A stretch of DNA of 64,000 nucleotides from Bacillus cereus ATCC 14579 (GTDB taxonomy: Bacteria > Bacillota > Bacilli > Bacillales > Bacillaceae_G): contig NC_004722.1 of assembly GCF_000007825.1 (NCBI RefSeq), forward strand, positions 636,501 through 700,500, written 5' to 3'. Both the position numbers and the translations under genes were made by a program. The number at the start of each line of letters is the position of its first letter. Within the stretch, counting starts at the first letter, position 1. The notes under the pieces are model-generated. The model was not told the DNA's origin, ran no database searches, and saw only the letters and a program-made list of their open reading frames with translations. Below are positions 34,122-42,507 of this stretch, piece by piece.

Positions 34122-35294
34122 GTGGATCGAGGAATTTTTAAAGAAGTTCCATTACCGTGTGCATTTTTGGATGAAGTGGCTTTAGATAGAAATATTCAAT
34201 CGATTATAGAGTTAAGTGGAAATAAGAAGATTCGTATAGCGAGTAAATCGTTACGTTCTGTTCCGATTATGCAAAAGATTTTAGCTGCAAATGATCGATT
34301 TCAAGGTATTATGTGCTTTTCACCTAGAGAGGTTTTATTTTTAATAGAACAAGGATTTAATGATTTATTGCTCGGATATCCTGCTTATGATGAAAGAGCT
34401 TTGTGTGAAATTAGTTTGCTAACAAAGAAAGGTTTCATTATAACTTGTATGGTGGATTGTGAAGAGCATATTGTGTATTTAGAAAAAATTGCTGAGAAAT
34501 CTAAAGGATGTTTTCGTGTTTGTTTGGATATTGATATGAGTAGTCGTTTCTTTCAATTTCATTTTGGTGTACAAAGATCCCCAGTAAAAAATGTGCAGGA
34601 TGCGTTGAAAGTAGTAGAAAAGGTGAGAAGGTCATCATATTTAATGTTAGATGGTGTGATGGGTTATGAAGCTCAAATTGCTGGGGTGGGAGACCATATA
34701 CCGAATCAATGGCTGAAAAGTAAAGTGATTTCGTATTTAAAGCAGAAATCAGTGCTAGAAGTGAAAGAAAGAAGAGAACATATTGTAAAAGCAATACAAA
34801 AACTTGGTATTGAGCTAAGGTTTGTAAATGGAGGCGGAACAGGAAGCATAAAAACAACTGAGAAAGATAATTCAGTTTCAGAGATTACAATAGGTTCTGC
34901 TTTTTATTCTCCGAAGCTGTTTGATTATTATAAAGAGGTGAAATTTCATCCAGCGGTCGGATTTGCTTTACCAGTTGTGCGTAAACCAGTCCAGTTTATT
35001 TACACTTGCCTAGGTGGTGGATATATTGCTTCAGGAGCAGTTGGAAAAGATAAAGAGCCTGAAGTTTGGAGACCGAAGGGTGCAAAACTATTAGCTTTAG
35101 AAGGTGCTGGCGAGGTACAAACGCCAATTTTTTATAGCGGCGAGGAACGAGTGGATATAGGAGAGTCCATTTTGTTTCGTCATAGTAAGGCTGGTGAATT
35201 ATGTGAGCGCTTTCCTTTTTTGTATCGTGTTAAAAAAGGAGAGATTGTTGGGAAGTATTCAACATATCGGGGGGATGGCCAATGCTTTCTATAA
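34122..35294 (+). CDS. Fold-type III PLP enzyme (alanine racemase-like / amino acid deaminase-aldolase family)
   Basis: A 390-aa protein of the alanine-racemase-like superfamily, closest to proteins annotated amino acid deaminase/aldolase (D-threonine aldolase or D-serine dehydratase type). The likely PLP lysine is in RIASKSLRSVPI near residue 43, and VNGGGTGSIKTT near 250 fits the phosphate-binding glycines. The TIM-barrel pattern fills the middle and a D-serine-dehydratase-like domain the end. GTG 34122, 9 nt after GAGGAG, is the best start; an overlapping ATG is out of frame. It overlaps the next gene by 13 nt. Substrate unknown. Confidence 0.75.
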   Translation: MDRGIFKEVPLPCAFLDEVALDRNIQSIIELSGNKKIRIASKSLRSVPIMQKILAANDRFQGIMCFSPREVLFLIEQGFNDLLLGYPAYDERALCEISLLTKKGFIITCMVDCEEHIVYLEKIAEKSKGCFRVCLDIDMSSRFFQFHFGVQRSPVKNVQDALKVVEKVRRSSYLMLDGVMGYEAQIAGVGDHIPNQWLKSKVISYLKQKSVLEVKERREHIVKAIQKLGIELRFVNGGGTGSIKTTEKDNSVSEITIGSAFYSPKLFDYYKEVKFHPAVGFALPVVRKPVQFIYTCLGGGYIASGAVGKDKEPEVWRPKGAKLLALEGAGEVQTPIFYSGEERVDIGESILFRHSKAGELCERFPFLYRVKKGEIVGKYSTYRGDGQCFL

Positions 35295-36598
35295 AGGGGA
35301 AAAAGTGGAGAAATTGGACAGGGAATGTAGAAGGAACGCCGCATTATACGATGTATCCAGAAAGTATACAAGATGTAGTAGAAGTTGTGGGGCTTGCGCG
35401 AAAAAAGGGAAAGAAAATTCGTGTTGTCGGTTCAGGACACTCGTTTACCCCCCTTGTGCAAACGGAAGAAGTTTTAGTTTCTTTAGATGAATTGAAGGGT
35501 ATTGTGAATATTGATGCAGAGAAGATGGTTGCTGAAGTATGGGCAGGAACAAAGTTATATGATTTAGGGAAGTTACTTGAGGAAAAAGGCTATGCGCAAG
35601 AAAATTTAGGGGATATTGATTCACAATCTATTGCAGGAGCGATTAGTACGGGGACTCATGGAACGGGTATTACCTTTGGGAGTTTATCAACACAAGTTAT
35701 AGAGATTACGGCAGTTTTATCTAATGGTGAGAGTATAGTTTGTTCGGAAACTGAGAACGTAGAATATTGGAGAGCGTTTCAGTTGTCACTTGGAATGTTA
35801 GGTATCATTGTAAAGATAAAATTAAAGGTTATTCCAGCGTATTCACTCGTTTATGAAAGTGAAAAACAGTCATTATCCACTGTAATGAACAAACTAGAAG
35901 AATATAAGAAGCATCGTCATTTTGAATTTTTCGTTTTTCCTTATTCTGATGAAGTACAAGTAAAACTTACGAACGAAACAACGAATACAGGCAGTGATTT
36001 GAAATGGCATAAATTAAAGGTGGAGTTACTTGAAAATAGGATGTTCTCTTTACTATCTAAAGGGTGTAAATGGTTTCCTTCTATAAGTAAAGGAGTGAGT
36101 CGATTATCAGCTAAAGCTGTACCAAACACAAAAATAATTGGCCCGAGCTATGAAGTATTTGCTACATCACGTACGGTACCATTTTATGAAATGGAGTATA
36201 GCATTCCTTCAAAGTATATGAGGACGGTTGTAGAAGAAATCTCAAATCTTATTGAAAAGAAAAAGTATAAGGTGCACTTCCCGATCGAATGCCGCTATGT
36301 GAAAGGTGATGATATATGGCTTAGTCCAGCCTATGGAAGAGATTCAGCGTATATCGCTGTTCATATGTATAAAGGTATGAAATATGCTGCTTACTTTGGT
36401 GAAGTGGAAAAAATTTTTCTGAAGTATGAAGGGCGTCCGCATTGGGGGAAAATGCATACATTATCGTATGAGCAATTACAAGATATATATCCAGAGTTTC
36501 ATTCGTTTTTACAGGCGAGGAAGTCTCTAGATGAACTTGGAATGTTTTTTAATCCTTATGCAGAAAAGTTATTTATCCCGCTATTTGCCGGGCAGTAA
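35282..36598 (+). CDS. FAD-linked oxidoreductase, aldonolactone oxidase family
   Basis: A 438-aa flavoprotein of the VAO family, similar to D-arabinono-1,4-lactone and L-gulonolactone oxidases. The FAD domain has VVGSGHSFTP (about 48-57), whose His may carry covalent FAD, and SIAGAISTGTHGTG near 118. The C-terminal ALO domain ends with RPHWGKMHTLS near 382. It is co-translated with the PLP enzyme upstream. The last eight codons and stop lie inside a bcr1-like repeat fragment (FIPLFAGQ-stop), so the natural C-terminus may differ. Substrate unknown. Confidence 0.82.
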   Translation: MLSIKGKKWRNWTGNVEGTPHYTMYPESIQDVVEVVGLARKKGKKIRVVGSGHSFTPLVQTEEVLVSLDELKGIVNIDAEKMVAEVWAGTKLYDLGKLLEEKGYAQENLGDIDSQSIAGAISTGTHGTGITFGSLSTQVIEITAVLSNGESIVCSETENVEYWRAFQLSLGMLGIIVKIKLKVIPAYSLVYESEKQSLSTVMNKLEEYKKHRHFEFFVFPYSDEVQVKLTNETTNTGSDLKWHKLKVELLENRMFSLLSKGCKWFPSISKGVSRLSAKAVPNTKIIGPSYEVFATSRTVPFYEMEYSIPSKYMRTVVEEISNLIEKKKYKVHFPIECRYVKGDDIWLSPAYGRDSAYIAVHMYKGMKYAAYFGEVEKIFLKYEGRPHWGKMHTLSYEQLQDIYPEFHSFLQARKSLDELGMFFNPYAEKLFIPLFAGQ

Positions 36599-36627
36599 GA
36601 CCCCCACTGATTAAATTTTCACATTAT
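36572..36627 (+). repeat. Short bcr1-like element forming the end of the oxidase gene
   Basis: TTTATCCCGC at the left and CCCCCACTGATTAAATTTTCAC at the right (interrupted here as two blocks, 36601-36622) match both ends of the element at 28345-28500, with the middle deleted. The right flank is ATTAT rather than TTTAT. Total length is 56 nt. Confidence 0.75.
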
Positions 36628-36633
36628 GTATAT

Positions 36634-36669
36634 AAAAAAGCTGACAAATAATTATTTGTCAGCTTTTTT
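36634..36669. terminator. Bidirectional terminator between oxidase and VanZ/RDD genes
   Basis: A perfect 36-nt palindrome, AAAAAAGCTGACAAATAA followed directly by its complement, ending in T6 in both directions. Confidence 0.88.
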
Positions 36670-37803
36670 TAGTGTAATTGCATTTCTTGTATGACTAATA
36701 TGTTCATAAAATAGTAGTTTATCACGGCTAAATACATGCAGTAAAACATGAATAATGAATAGGCCGTTAATGATAAATAGGAATAACAATGTAATGAGTA
36801 ATACTAAAGGTTCTGTATGATTTAACATAGAGCTACTAGAAAGAATATAATTGATTCCGCCTAACGCAAAATAAAATATACCGTAGCGAATAAATAGTTC
36901 TTTTAATGTAATACGATCTGCTTTTCCTTTCAGATGAATGCGAAGCAATGCTTTCCCAATTGTTTTTCCATTTGTAAAGTATGGAATAAGAATAAAATAA
37001 ATAAGGATTGAACACGTAATGAAAATGAGTTCATACATATTCGTGTAAGATTGCATATTAGAAACGAAGAAAGAATTTCCTTTGTTTTTAACGACAGGTA
37101 CGACGATAGATAAGAAAATCCAATCAATTTGCATCGCGATAAGGCGACGAATGAATCCGACTGGTTTCGTTTCCAAATCAATATGACTATCTAACTCGTT
37201 TGTCTTCGGAAGGAAGTACGTAAATATTGGTGCAATGATAAAACCAATTACGCCACCTAATGTATTTAAAAACAAATCATCGATATCAAATAATCGGTAT
37301 GCACAATTGTATATACCGTATAATCCAGTCACTTGTGTTAGCTCGAAAAATAGTGAAAGGAAAAAGGAAATGCAAATTGTTTGTAAGAAACTACGTCGGA
37401 AATAATAACGTAAGTAAATACCGAATGGAACAGTTAATAGAACATTAAATGCAACTTGTAAAAACGCAGACTCTTTTAATAAGTAGAAATAAGTAGCTGG
37501 TTTCGTTAAAACTGCCGATGTATGACTACTAATCTCTTGTATGAAATAAAATGGTGAGAGTTGCATGTGTTGTGTATTAGCTGGTTGTAGGCTACAAGTA
37601 TCAAACGTTTGTGGTAACGGCAAAATAACAAGAAAATAGGCATTTAATAAGTAAAGTAATAATGAGTATAAAATAAATGAGCGCCATTTATTTAAATAAC
37701 CGTATTTTCGATAATTAAATATTAAAAAAGGGATTAAAAGAAACATTGCTAAAAAGGGGAATAAAATAAATGCTGTTTTTACTGGAAATAAATATGCAGT
37801 CAA
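36652..37803 (-). CDS. VanZ-RDD fusion membrane protein
   Basis: A 383-aa integral membrane protein. Residues about 5-190 carry a VanZ-like domain (hydrophobic helices with SFFLSLFFELTQVTGLYG and FDIDDLFLNTLGGVIGF), and residues about 210-370 an RDD domain (FIRRLIAMQIDWIFLSIVV, then GKTIGKALLRIHL). VanZ proteins affect teicoplanin sensitivity and RDD proteins are thought to be transporters, but the fusion has no assigned function. It is monocistronic and convergent with the oxidase operon. Confidence 0.85.
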   Translation of the reverse strand: MTAYLFPVKTAFILFPFLAMFLLIPFLIFNYRKYGYLNKWRSFILYSLLLYLLNAYFLVILPLPQTFDTCSLQPANTQHMQLSPFYFIQEISSHTSAVLTKPATYFYLLKESAFLQVAFNVLLTVPFGIYLRYYFRRSFLQTICISFFLSLFFELTQVTGLYGIYNCAYRLFDIDDLFLNTLGGVIGFIIAPIFTYFLPKTNELDSHIDLETKPVGFIRRLIAMQIDWIFLSIVVPVVKNKGNSFFVSNMQSYTNMYELIFITCSILIYFILIPYFTNGKTIGKALLRIHLKGKADRITLKELFIRYGIFYFALGGINYILSSSSMLNHTEPLVLLITLLFLFIINGLFIIHVLLHVFSRDKLLFYEHISHTRNAITLKKADK

Positions 37804-37974
37804 AGTAAAACTCCTTTCAATGAAAATTCGTTTATCATTATAGCGCTAAAAATATTTAAATACAAAGTTAAAATCTTTCGAAATAGAAATAATTACTAAT
37901 TTTATAGGAATTAAGTTATAATAAATTTAATATGAGGATATTATGATTATGTAAGTTAAGAGAGGGTACAAGAG

Positions 37975-38178
37975 ATGCGATATGAACTTTTTTCTGTAAG
38001 TGGGGATCATATTACGACTTTTGAAAGTGCATGGCGTTTTCAGGAGGGAGAACAGATTTTTGTTCATGATGATCAAACAAAAAGAAACTTTATTATTATT
38101 CGTCTGACGCATGATGTATTTCAACAAAATAAACATGTTATTCGTTTGTATTGTCAAGAGAAGAAAGTGTATGCATAA
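37975..38178 (+). CDS. Hypothetical protein, 67 aa
   Basis: A small soluble protein of 67 residues, MRYELFSVSGDHITTFESAW through RLYCQEKKVYA, with alternating beta-like hydrophobic strands. GAGAGGG lies 12 nt before the ATG and a strong terminator follows. I do not recognise a domain. Clean transcription-unit boundaries suggest a real gene. Confidence 0.6.
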   Translation: MRYELFSVSGDHITTFESAWRFQEGEQIFVHDDQTKRNFIIIRLTHDVFQQNKHVIRLYCQEKKVYA

Positions 38179-38182
38179 GAGA

Positions 38183-38218
38183 AGCCCTCTTACAGTATGA
38201 AAAGTAAGAGGGCTCTTT
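38183..38218 (+). terminator. Terminator of the 67-aa gene
   Basis: A perfect 11-bp stem AGCCCTCTTAC with its complement, 10-nt loop. The T-rich tail CTTTAT is also the left flank of a repeat element. Confidence 0.8.
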
Positions 38219-38270
38219 ATCCCGCTATTTGTGGGAAGCACAATTGGTGAGGATTAAAGTTTCACTTTAT
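38216..38270 (+). repeat. Short bcr1-like element with TTTAT flanks
   Basis: TTTATCCCGC at the left and GATTAAAGTTTCACTTTAT at the right match both ends of the element at 28345-28500, with only about 45 nt between the flanking TTTAT pair. It looks like an internal deletion derivative. Confidence 0.78.
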
Positions 38271-38305
38271 CATTTTGCCCCTCGTAAGGAATAAAAAGAG
38301 AAGGG

Positions 38306-38593
38306 TTAATGCACATAGGTAGCATTTGATTTGGAAGAAAGTATATAGCCTTGTATTTTGTGCTTCAAAGTTACATGGCCTTCTCTTTGAGAAAGCCATG
38401 TATGGTAATCTTGTTGTGTTTTCCATAACAGACGAATCATATATTCTGCCTTATCATTTGTACGATGAACATGTGAAAACTCTATGTTAATACAACCGTT
38501 CGTTCCAGGGGAAGGATAATATTGTTTAAGCCCATAAAGTAGCTCATTTTCATATTCGTACTTAATGTGAATGAGTTTAGTAACTATAAACAT
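38306..38593 (-). CDS. Small protein, possible ABM-like (dimeric alpha/beta barrel) fold
   Basis: A 95-aa protein. The central strand EYMIRLLWKTQQDYHTWLSQREG resembles the antibiotic-biosynthesis-monooxygenase fold, where a strand ends in W and a helix follows; heme-degrading IsdG-like proteins share this fold. I cannot see the catalytic residues needed to claim heme degradation. A CodY-like box with two mismatches lies 71 nt upstream of its start. The gene stands alone on the minus strand between uppP and a repeat element. Confidence 0.5.
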   Translation of the reverse strand: MFIVTKLIHIKYEYENELLYGLKQYYPSPGTNGCINIEFSHVHRTNDKAEYMIRLLWKTQQDYHTWLSQREGHVTLKHKIQGYILSSKSNATYVH

Positions 38594-38663
38594 ATAAACA
38601 CCTCTTTTACGATAATAGTAGGAAAGATAGAATTACTGTAATAGTAAACTTAAATAATATTAT

Positions 38664-38678
38664 ACTATTCAGAAAATT
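38664..38678. promoter_or_regulatory. CodY-like box
   Basis: ACTATTCAGAAAATT matches AATTTTCWGAAAATT with two mismatches, upstream of the minus-strand 95-aa gene. Binding is inferred. Confidence 0.45.
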
Positions 38679-38714
38679 CTAAGTAAATAATAGATTTTAA
38701 CTTAATAGAGGTAT

Positions 38715-38754
38715 AAAAAAGCGAGTCATTCTATTACACTAGATGACTCGCTTT
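38715..38754 (-). terminator. Terminator of uppP
   Basis: On the minus strand AAAGCGAGTCATCTA pairs with its complement (one bulged base), followed by T6. Confidence 0.84.
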
Positions 38755-38772
38755 CAATTTGTAAGTTTTACT

Positions 38773-39585
38773 TTATAAGAAAATAAGAGTAAGTACACCT
38801 ACGATAATACAATAGAAAGAGAAATATTTTAAATTTCCTTTTGCCATAATGTTCATAAACCATTTTAGTGAAATATACGTCATGATAAATGTTGCGATGA
38901 ATGCAACGACATATGGTACGAATAATGTGTCTAGATTTGGATCATTTGCAATGTCTGTAATGCTTAACAATAAGCCACCTAAGCTAACAGGAATGTATAG
39001 TAAGAATGAGAAGCGAAGTGCTGTTTCTTGCTTCATACCAAGTAACATTGCTGCTACGATTGTGGCACCAGATCGGCTTATTCCGGGAATCAGTGCGCAA
39101 GCTTGTGCTAATCCGACGATGATTGCATCTTTCATAGAAAGGTCGCCATCATTTTTACGACCGCGTAAATTTCTAATAATCCAAAGGCCGACAGCAGTAA
39201 TAAGAAGGGAAATCCCAACCATCTTCACACCTTTTAAGTACTGATCGATGTAATCTTTAAATAAAACACCAATAACACCTGCTGGAATGGTTGCAATAAC
39301 AAGATAAATAATAAAGAAGAAATCTGATTTTGCGTCTTCTGCTCTTGTAAATATATAAGAGAGACCATTCTTCGTTAGACGAATTAAATCATTTCTATAA
39401 ATAAGTAATACAGCTAATAATGAAGCTGAATTAACAAGTAGTTCGAAGCTAAACCCTTCTATTTTTAGTCCTAGCAAATGTTGTGCTAAAACGAGATGAC
39501 CACTTGAAGAAATCGGAATTGGTTCTGTTAGTCCTTGGAACAGACCGAGAATTAAATATTTTAAAACGTAGTAAAATTGTTCCAT
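38773..39585 (-). CDS. uppP: Undecaprenyl-diphosphatase (BacA/UppP)
   Basis: Integral membrane phosphatase, 270 aa, that recycles the undecaprenyl pyrophosphate lipid carrier for wall synthesis and gives bacitracin resistance. The two catalytic motifs are present: GLTEPIPISSSGHLVL near residues 19-34 with the active-site Glu and Ser/His, and PGISRSGATIVAAML near 165-180 with the Arg. About eight membrane segments are predicted. AGGAGGT precedes the ATG on the minus strand. It is monocistronic. Confidence 0.94.
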   Translation of the reverse strand: MEQFYYVLKYLILGLFQGLTEPIPISSSGHLVLAQHLLGLKIEGFSFELLVNSASLLAVLLIYRNDLIRLTKNGLSYIFTRAEDAKSDFFFIIYLVIATIPAGVIGVLFKDYIDQYLKGVKMVGISLLITAVGLWIIRNLRGRKNDGDLSMKDAIIVGLAQACALIPGISRSGATIVAAMLLGMKQETALRFSFLLYIPVSLGGLLLSITDIANDPNLDTLFVPYVVAFIATFIMTYISLKWFMNIMAKGNLKYFSFYCIIVGVLTLIFL

Positions 39586-39680
39586 AATAACCTCCTTGTT
39601 TATTAGTTGAAAGAAACAACTTTTCCATTATAACAAAGATATGGATGAATATTGAAAAGAAATAAATATTCAAAATAAAA

Positions 39681-39720
39681 TAAAAATCCCTTATAGCAGT
39701 ATAAGGGATTTTTATTTTTA
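39681..39720. terminator. Terminator of the chemoreceptor gene
   Basis: A perfect 16-bp stem ATAAAAATCCCTTATA with its complement around GCAG, A/T-rich on both sides. Confidence 0.84.
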
Positions 39721-39721
39721 A

Positions 39722-40663
39722 TTAAGAAGTTACTGTTTCTTGAAGACTTTTAGACAATTGAACATCGACTTTTTCAGCATCATGAATATGATTCATAATA
39801 GTAGTATTTAATTTTTGGAACATTTGTTGTGTGTTAGCGAATTCTCGTAATATGTCATCATTACAAGACTTTTGGTTTTCGATAGCCTTAATAACATTTG
39901 TAGCACCATTTTGTAACGTTTGAATCATAACTAAAATATTTTCAATTCTAGCATTTGTATCGGCGCTCATTTCTACACCTTCATCAACTAAATGTAAATT
40001 ATCTTTTGTGTTATCATATGCTTTTTCAATTTCTTCTTGAATTTTTTTCGTTAAGTTGCCGATGTTTTTTGTACTTTCTGCTGTACTTTCCGCTAGTTTT
40101 CTTACTTCATTGGCAACGACAGCGAATCCCTTACCATGCTCTCCAGCACGCGCGGCTTCAATACTCGCATTTAAAGCAAGTAAATTTGTTTGTGCTGCAA
40201 TGTTTTGAATGACTTCTACAATTTGCTCGATTTCCTTTGAGCGTTCGCTTAGATGATTCATACTATTAGACGTGCGTTGAGATTGTTCACCTAATTTATT
40301 AATTACAATAAGTAAGCGGTGAACGGATTCTTTTCCTTCATTAGAGCAGTCAATAATTTCTGCAATAGACTGAATTAAGCTTTGTTCCTTTTGTAACATT
40401 TCATTATTTAACTCATTGGAATGTGTCGTACGTGTTGAAACATTTTCGAAACATGAACTTAATTGTTGAACTAAGCTTTGAAGTGTATTGTGTTGGTTAT
40501 TTACAAGTTGATGCTCTTGGACAACGCTTTGTACACGATCGTGGATAGTAGAAATAGTCTCTTGTTTTTCAATATCTTTTTGTTTTAATTCTAATTCTAA
40601 TTCTTGTATACGCTCTTCTAATTGAGAAATTGTATGTTGGAGTGATTTTTTTTGAGTAAACAT
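39722..40663 (-). CDS. Soluble methyl-accepting chemotaxis-type protein
   Basis: A 313-aa cytoplasmic chemoreceptor-like protein with no membrane segment or HAMP domain. A coiled coil occupies about residues 5-45. The MCP signalling domain follows, with the hairpin tip IAAQTNLLALNASIEAARAG at about 157-176 and GFAVVANEVRKLAE after it. The tip should bind CheA/CheW, so the protein could feed an internal signal into chemotaxis, as proposed for the soluble B. subtilis receptor YfmS. There is no obvious sensor domain. It is monocistronic. Confidence 0.85.
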   Translation of the reverse strand: MFTQKKSLQHTISQLEERIQELELELKQKDIEKQETISTIHDRVQSVVQEHQLVNNQHNTLQSLVQQLSSCFENVSTRTTHSNELNNEMLQKEQSLIQSIAEIIDCSNEGKESVHRLLIVINKLGEQSQRTSNSMNHLSERSKEIEQIVEVIQNIAAQTNLLALNASIEAARAGEHGKGFAVVANEVRKLAESTAESTKNIGNLTKKIQEEIEKAYDNTKDNLHLVDEGVEMSADTNARIENILVMIQTLQNGATNVIKAIENQKSCNDDILREFANTQQMFQKLNTTIMNHIHDAEKVDVQLSKSLQETVTS

Positions 40664-40828
40664 GTATTTATTTCAACCGCCTTCGAAAGTTATATTTTCT
40701 CTATATTTGGATTTTAGCATCTTTTGTATTTTTTAAATATAGGAATTGTTAAATATTTAAGAATCTATTACATTTTATTCATAATTCTCTTTTTTTCGTC
40801 ACGAAAAATAAACTGTATTTAATCGTTT

Positions 40829-40845
40829 TGTAAACAAACTGTAAA
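40829..40845 (+). promoter_or_regulatory. WalR (YycF) binding box
   Basis: TGTAAA, five bases CAAAC, TGTAAA is a perfect match to the WalR direct-repeat consensus TGTWAH-N5-TGTWAH, 39 nt upstream of a cell-wall 3D-domain protein gene. WalRK controls wall hydrolase genes in Bacillus, including the 3D-domain gene yocH. Confidence 0.75.
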
Positions 40846-40883
40846 ATAAATCATGTATAACTGTATAAGAAGGGAGTCGGATT

Positions 40884-42176
40884 ATGAACTATTTTAAGCG
40901 AATCAGCTGTCTAGTATTAGCAGGAATTATCGGTCTTTCTAGTACAGTCGCTGTTAAAGCAGAGTCAAACGACGAGAAACTTAACAACATGCAACAGCAA
41001 TTGCAACAAAACGATGCAGAAATGCAAAAGAAAGAGCAAGAAAAGCAAGCTGTTAGTAAAGAAATTAAAGGTATCGAAAACGAACTACATAATTTAAATA
41101 ATACAATTGCAAAAAATAAAGAGGATCAAGCTGCTATTCAACGTAAAATTGATGAAACACATAAGCAGATTGAACAAAAAAAGGAAGAAATTATCGTTTT
41201 AGAGGATAAAGTCCTTGCTCGTAAAGATATTATGAGAAAACGTATGGTTTCTGTTCAAAACAGTTCAAATACAAGTTTAGTAGTAGAAGTTGTAGTAGAG
41301 TCAAAAAACTTTGCAGACTTCTTACAACGTATGAACGCAGTTTCTACTATTCTAGAAGCTGATAAAGAAATTTTACGTCTACAAGAACAAGATCTTCGTC
41401 AAATTGAAGAGGACAAGAAAACAATTGACGAAAAAGAAGCATCTTTAGTAGTAGATAAACAAAAATTAGCAAAAGCGCAAGCTGAACTGCAAGATAACCT
41501 GAAAAAACGTCAAGATAACTTGCAAACAGTTCAAGCTAAATATAATGAAGTTGCAAGCCAACTTAATTTAGCAGCGGAAGAGAAAGCTAAAATTGAATCA
41601 AATATGAAGGCAGTACAAGAAACGATTGCTCGTGAACAAGAAGCAGCAAGAATCGCAGCGGAAGAGCGTGCAAAAGCAGAAGCGGCTGCAAAAGCAGAGC
41701 AAGAAGCTTTAGCGAAAGCACAAGCGGAAATTGCTGAAAAGCAAAAGCAGGAAAAAGCTAATAAACCAGCTGAACCAGTTGCTAATAATAATTCGAAGGT
41801 AGAACCTACAAAACCTGCACAACCTGAACCATCTTCTAAGCCAACTGCTGGTGGGAAAGAAATTTATGTAGAAGCTACAGCTTATACAGCTGATCCAGGA
41901 GAAAATGGTTATGCGCCAGGTCAACAAGTATTTTCTGCATGGGGACCAGGTGGTAAAGGTTATAATCTAACTGCAAACCCAGGAATGAAATTAATTGCTG
42001 TAGATCCAAAAGTTATTCCATTAGGCAAAACTGTAAATGTTGAAGGGTATGGAGTCGCAATTGCAGCAGATACTGGTGGAGCGATTAAAGGTAACAGAAT
42101 TGATGTGTTAATGCCTGATAAAGGGTCTTCTAGTCAATGGGGAAGAAAAATTGTTAAAGTTACAATTTTAAACTAA
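40884..42176 (+). CDS. Secreted coiled-coil protein with C-terminal 3D domain
   Basis: A 430-aa exported protein. The signal peptide ends near KAES. A long coiled coil (about 28-260), similar to the N-terminal domain of CwlO/PcsB-type wall hydrolases, is followed by a Lys/Ala and Pro-rich linker and a 3D domain (about 328-430). The 3D domain contains ATAYTADPGENG, LIAVDPKVIPLGKTVNVEGYG and the conserved AADTGGAIKGNRIDVLM with its aspartates. It probably cleaves or remodels peptidoglycan. A perfect WalR box upstream supports a wall-turnover role. Catalytic specificity is unknown. Confidence 0.85.
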   Translation: MNYFKRISCLVLAGIIGLSSTVAVKAESNDEKLNNMQQQLQQNDAEMQKKEQEKQAVSKEIKGIENELHNLNNTIAKNKEDQAAIQRKIDETHKQIEQKKEEIIVLEDKVLARKDIMRKRMVSVQNSSNTSLVVEVVVESKNFADFLQRMNAVSTILEADKEILRLQEQDLRQIEEDKKTIDEKEASLVVDKQKLAKAQAELQDNLKKRQDNLQTVQAKYNEVASQLNLAAEEKAKIESNMKAVQETIAREQEAARIAAEERAKAEAAAKAEQEALAKAQAEIAEKQKQEKANKPAEPVANNNSKVEPTKPAQPEPSSKPTAGGKEIYVEATAYTADPGENGYAPGQQVFSAWGPGGKGYNLTANPGMKLIAVDPKVIPLGKTVNVEGYGVAIAADTGGAIKGNRIDVLMPDKGSSSQWGRKIVKVTILN

Positions 42177-42181
42177 AACGT

Positions 42182-42217
42182 AATCCAACTTTACAATACG
42201 TAGAGTTGGATTTTTTT
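42182..42217 (+). terminator. Terminator of the 3D-domain gene
   Basis: AATCCAACTTTAC and GTAGAGTTGGATT (one G-T pair) around a 5-nt loop, then T5. Confidence 0.84.
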
Positions 42218-42288
42218 ATAATAATAATGTTAAGTTGAGTTTACATTTTGTTAAGGGTAGCATACAATAATGGTGAGAGGTGGTAAAT

Positions 42289-42507
42289 TTGACCATTTTA
42301 AACAGAGTAAAAGAATTAAGAGCTCGTTTTAACTTTACGCAAAGTGTATTAGCAGAAAAGGTTGGAGTAACGAGACAAACAATTGCTGCAATTGAAAAAG
42401 GGGATTACGTTCCTTCTTTGTTATTAGCACTTACGATTTGTGATGTGTTCCAGTTAAAGATGGAAGACGTGTTTGTTTTAAATAAGGAGGAGGAAGAGGA
42501 TGAATAG
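42289..42507 (+). CDS. XRE-family HTH regulator (72 aa)
   Basis: A compact Cro/CI-type DNA-binding protein. The helix-turn-helix is FTQSVLAEKVGVTRQTIAAIEKG (about residues 16-38) and the end is acidic (KEEEEDE). TTG 42289 is chosen because GAGAGGTGGT lies just upstream; the GTG at 42280 is inside that ribosome site. It overlaps the next gene, a small membrane protein, by 8 nt. The pair recurs at 54679-55312. The regulator may control its own operon and respond to its membrane partner. Confidence 0.85.
   Translation: MTILNRVKELRARFNFTQSVLAEKVGVTRQTIAAIEKGDYVPSLLLALTICDVFQLKMEDVFVLNKEEEEDE

Noticed and set aside
34120..34186. ATG at 34120 as start of a short ORF
   Set aside because: It opens a frame of about 21 codons only. 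The overlapping GTG at 34122 opens the conserved 390-codon frame with the same ribosome site.
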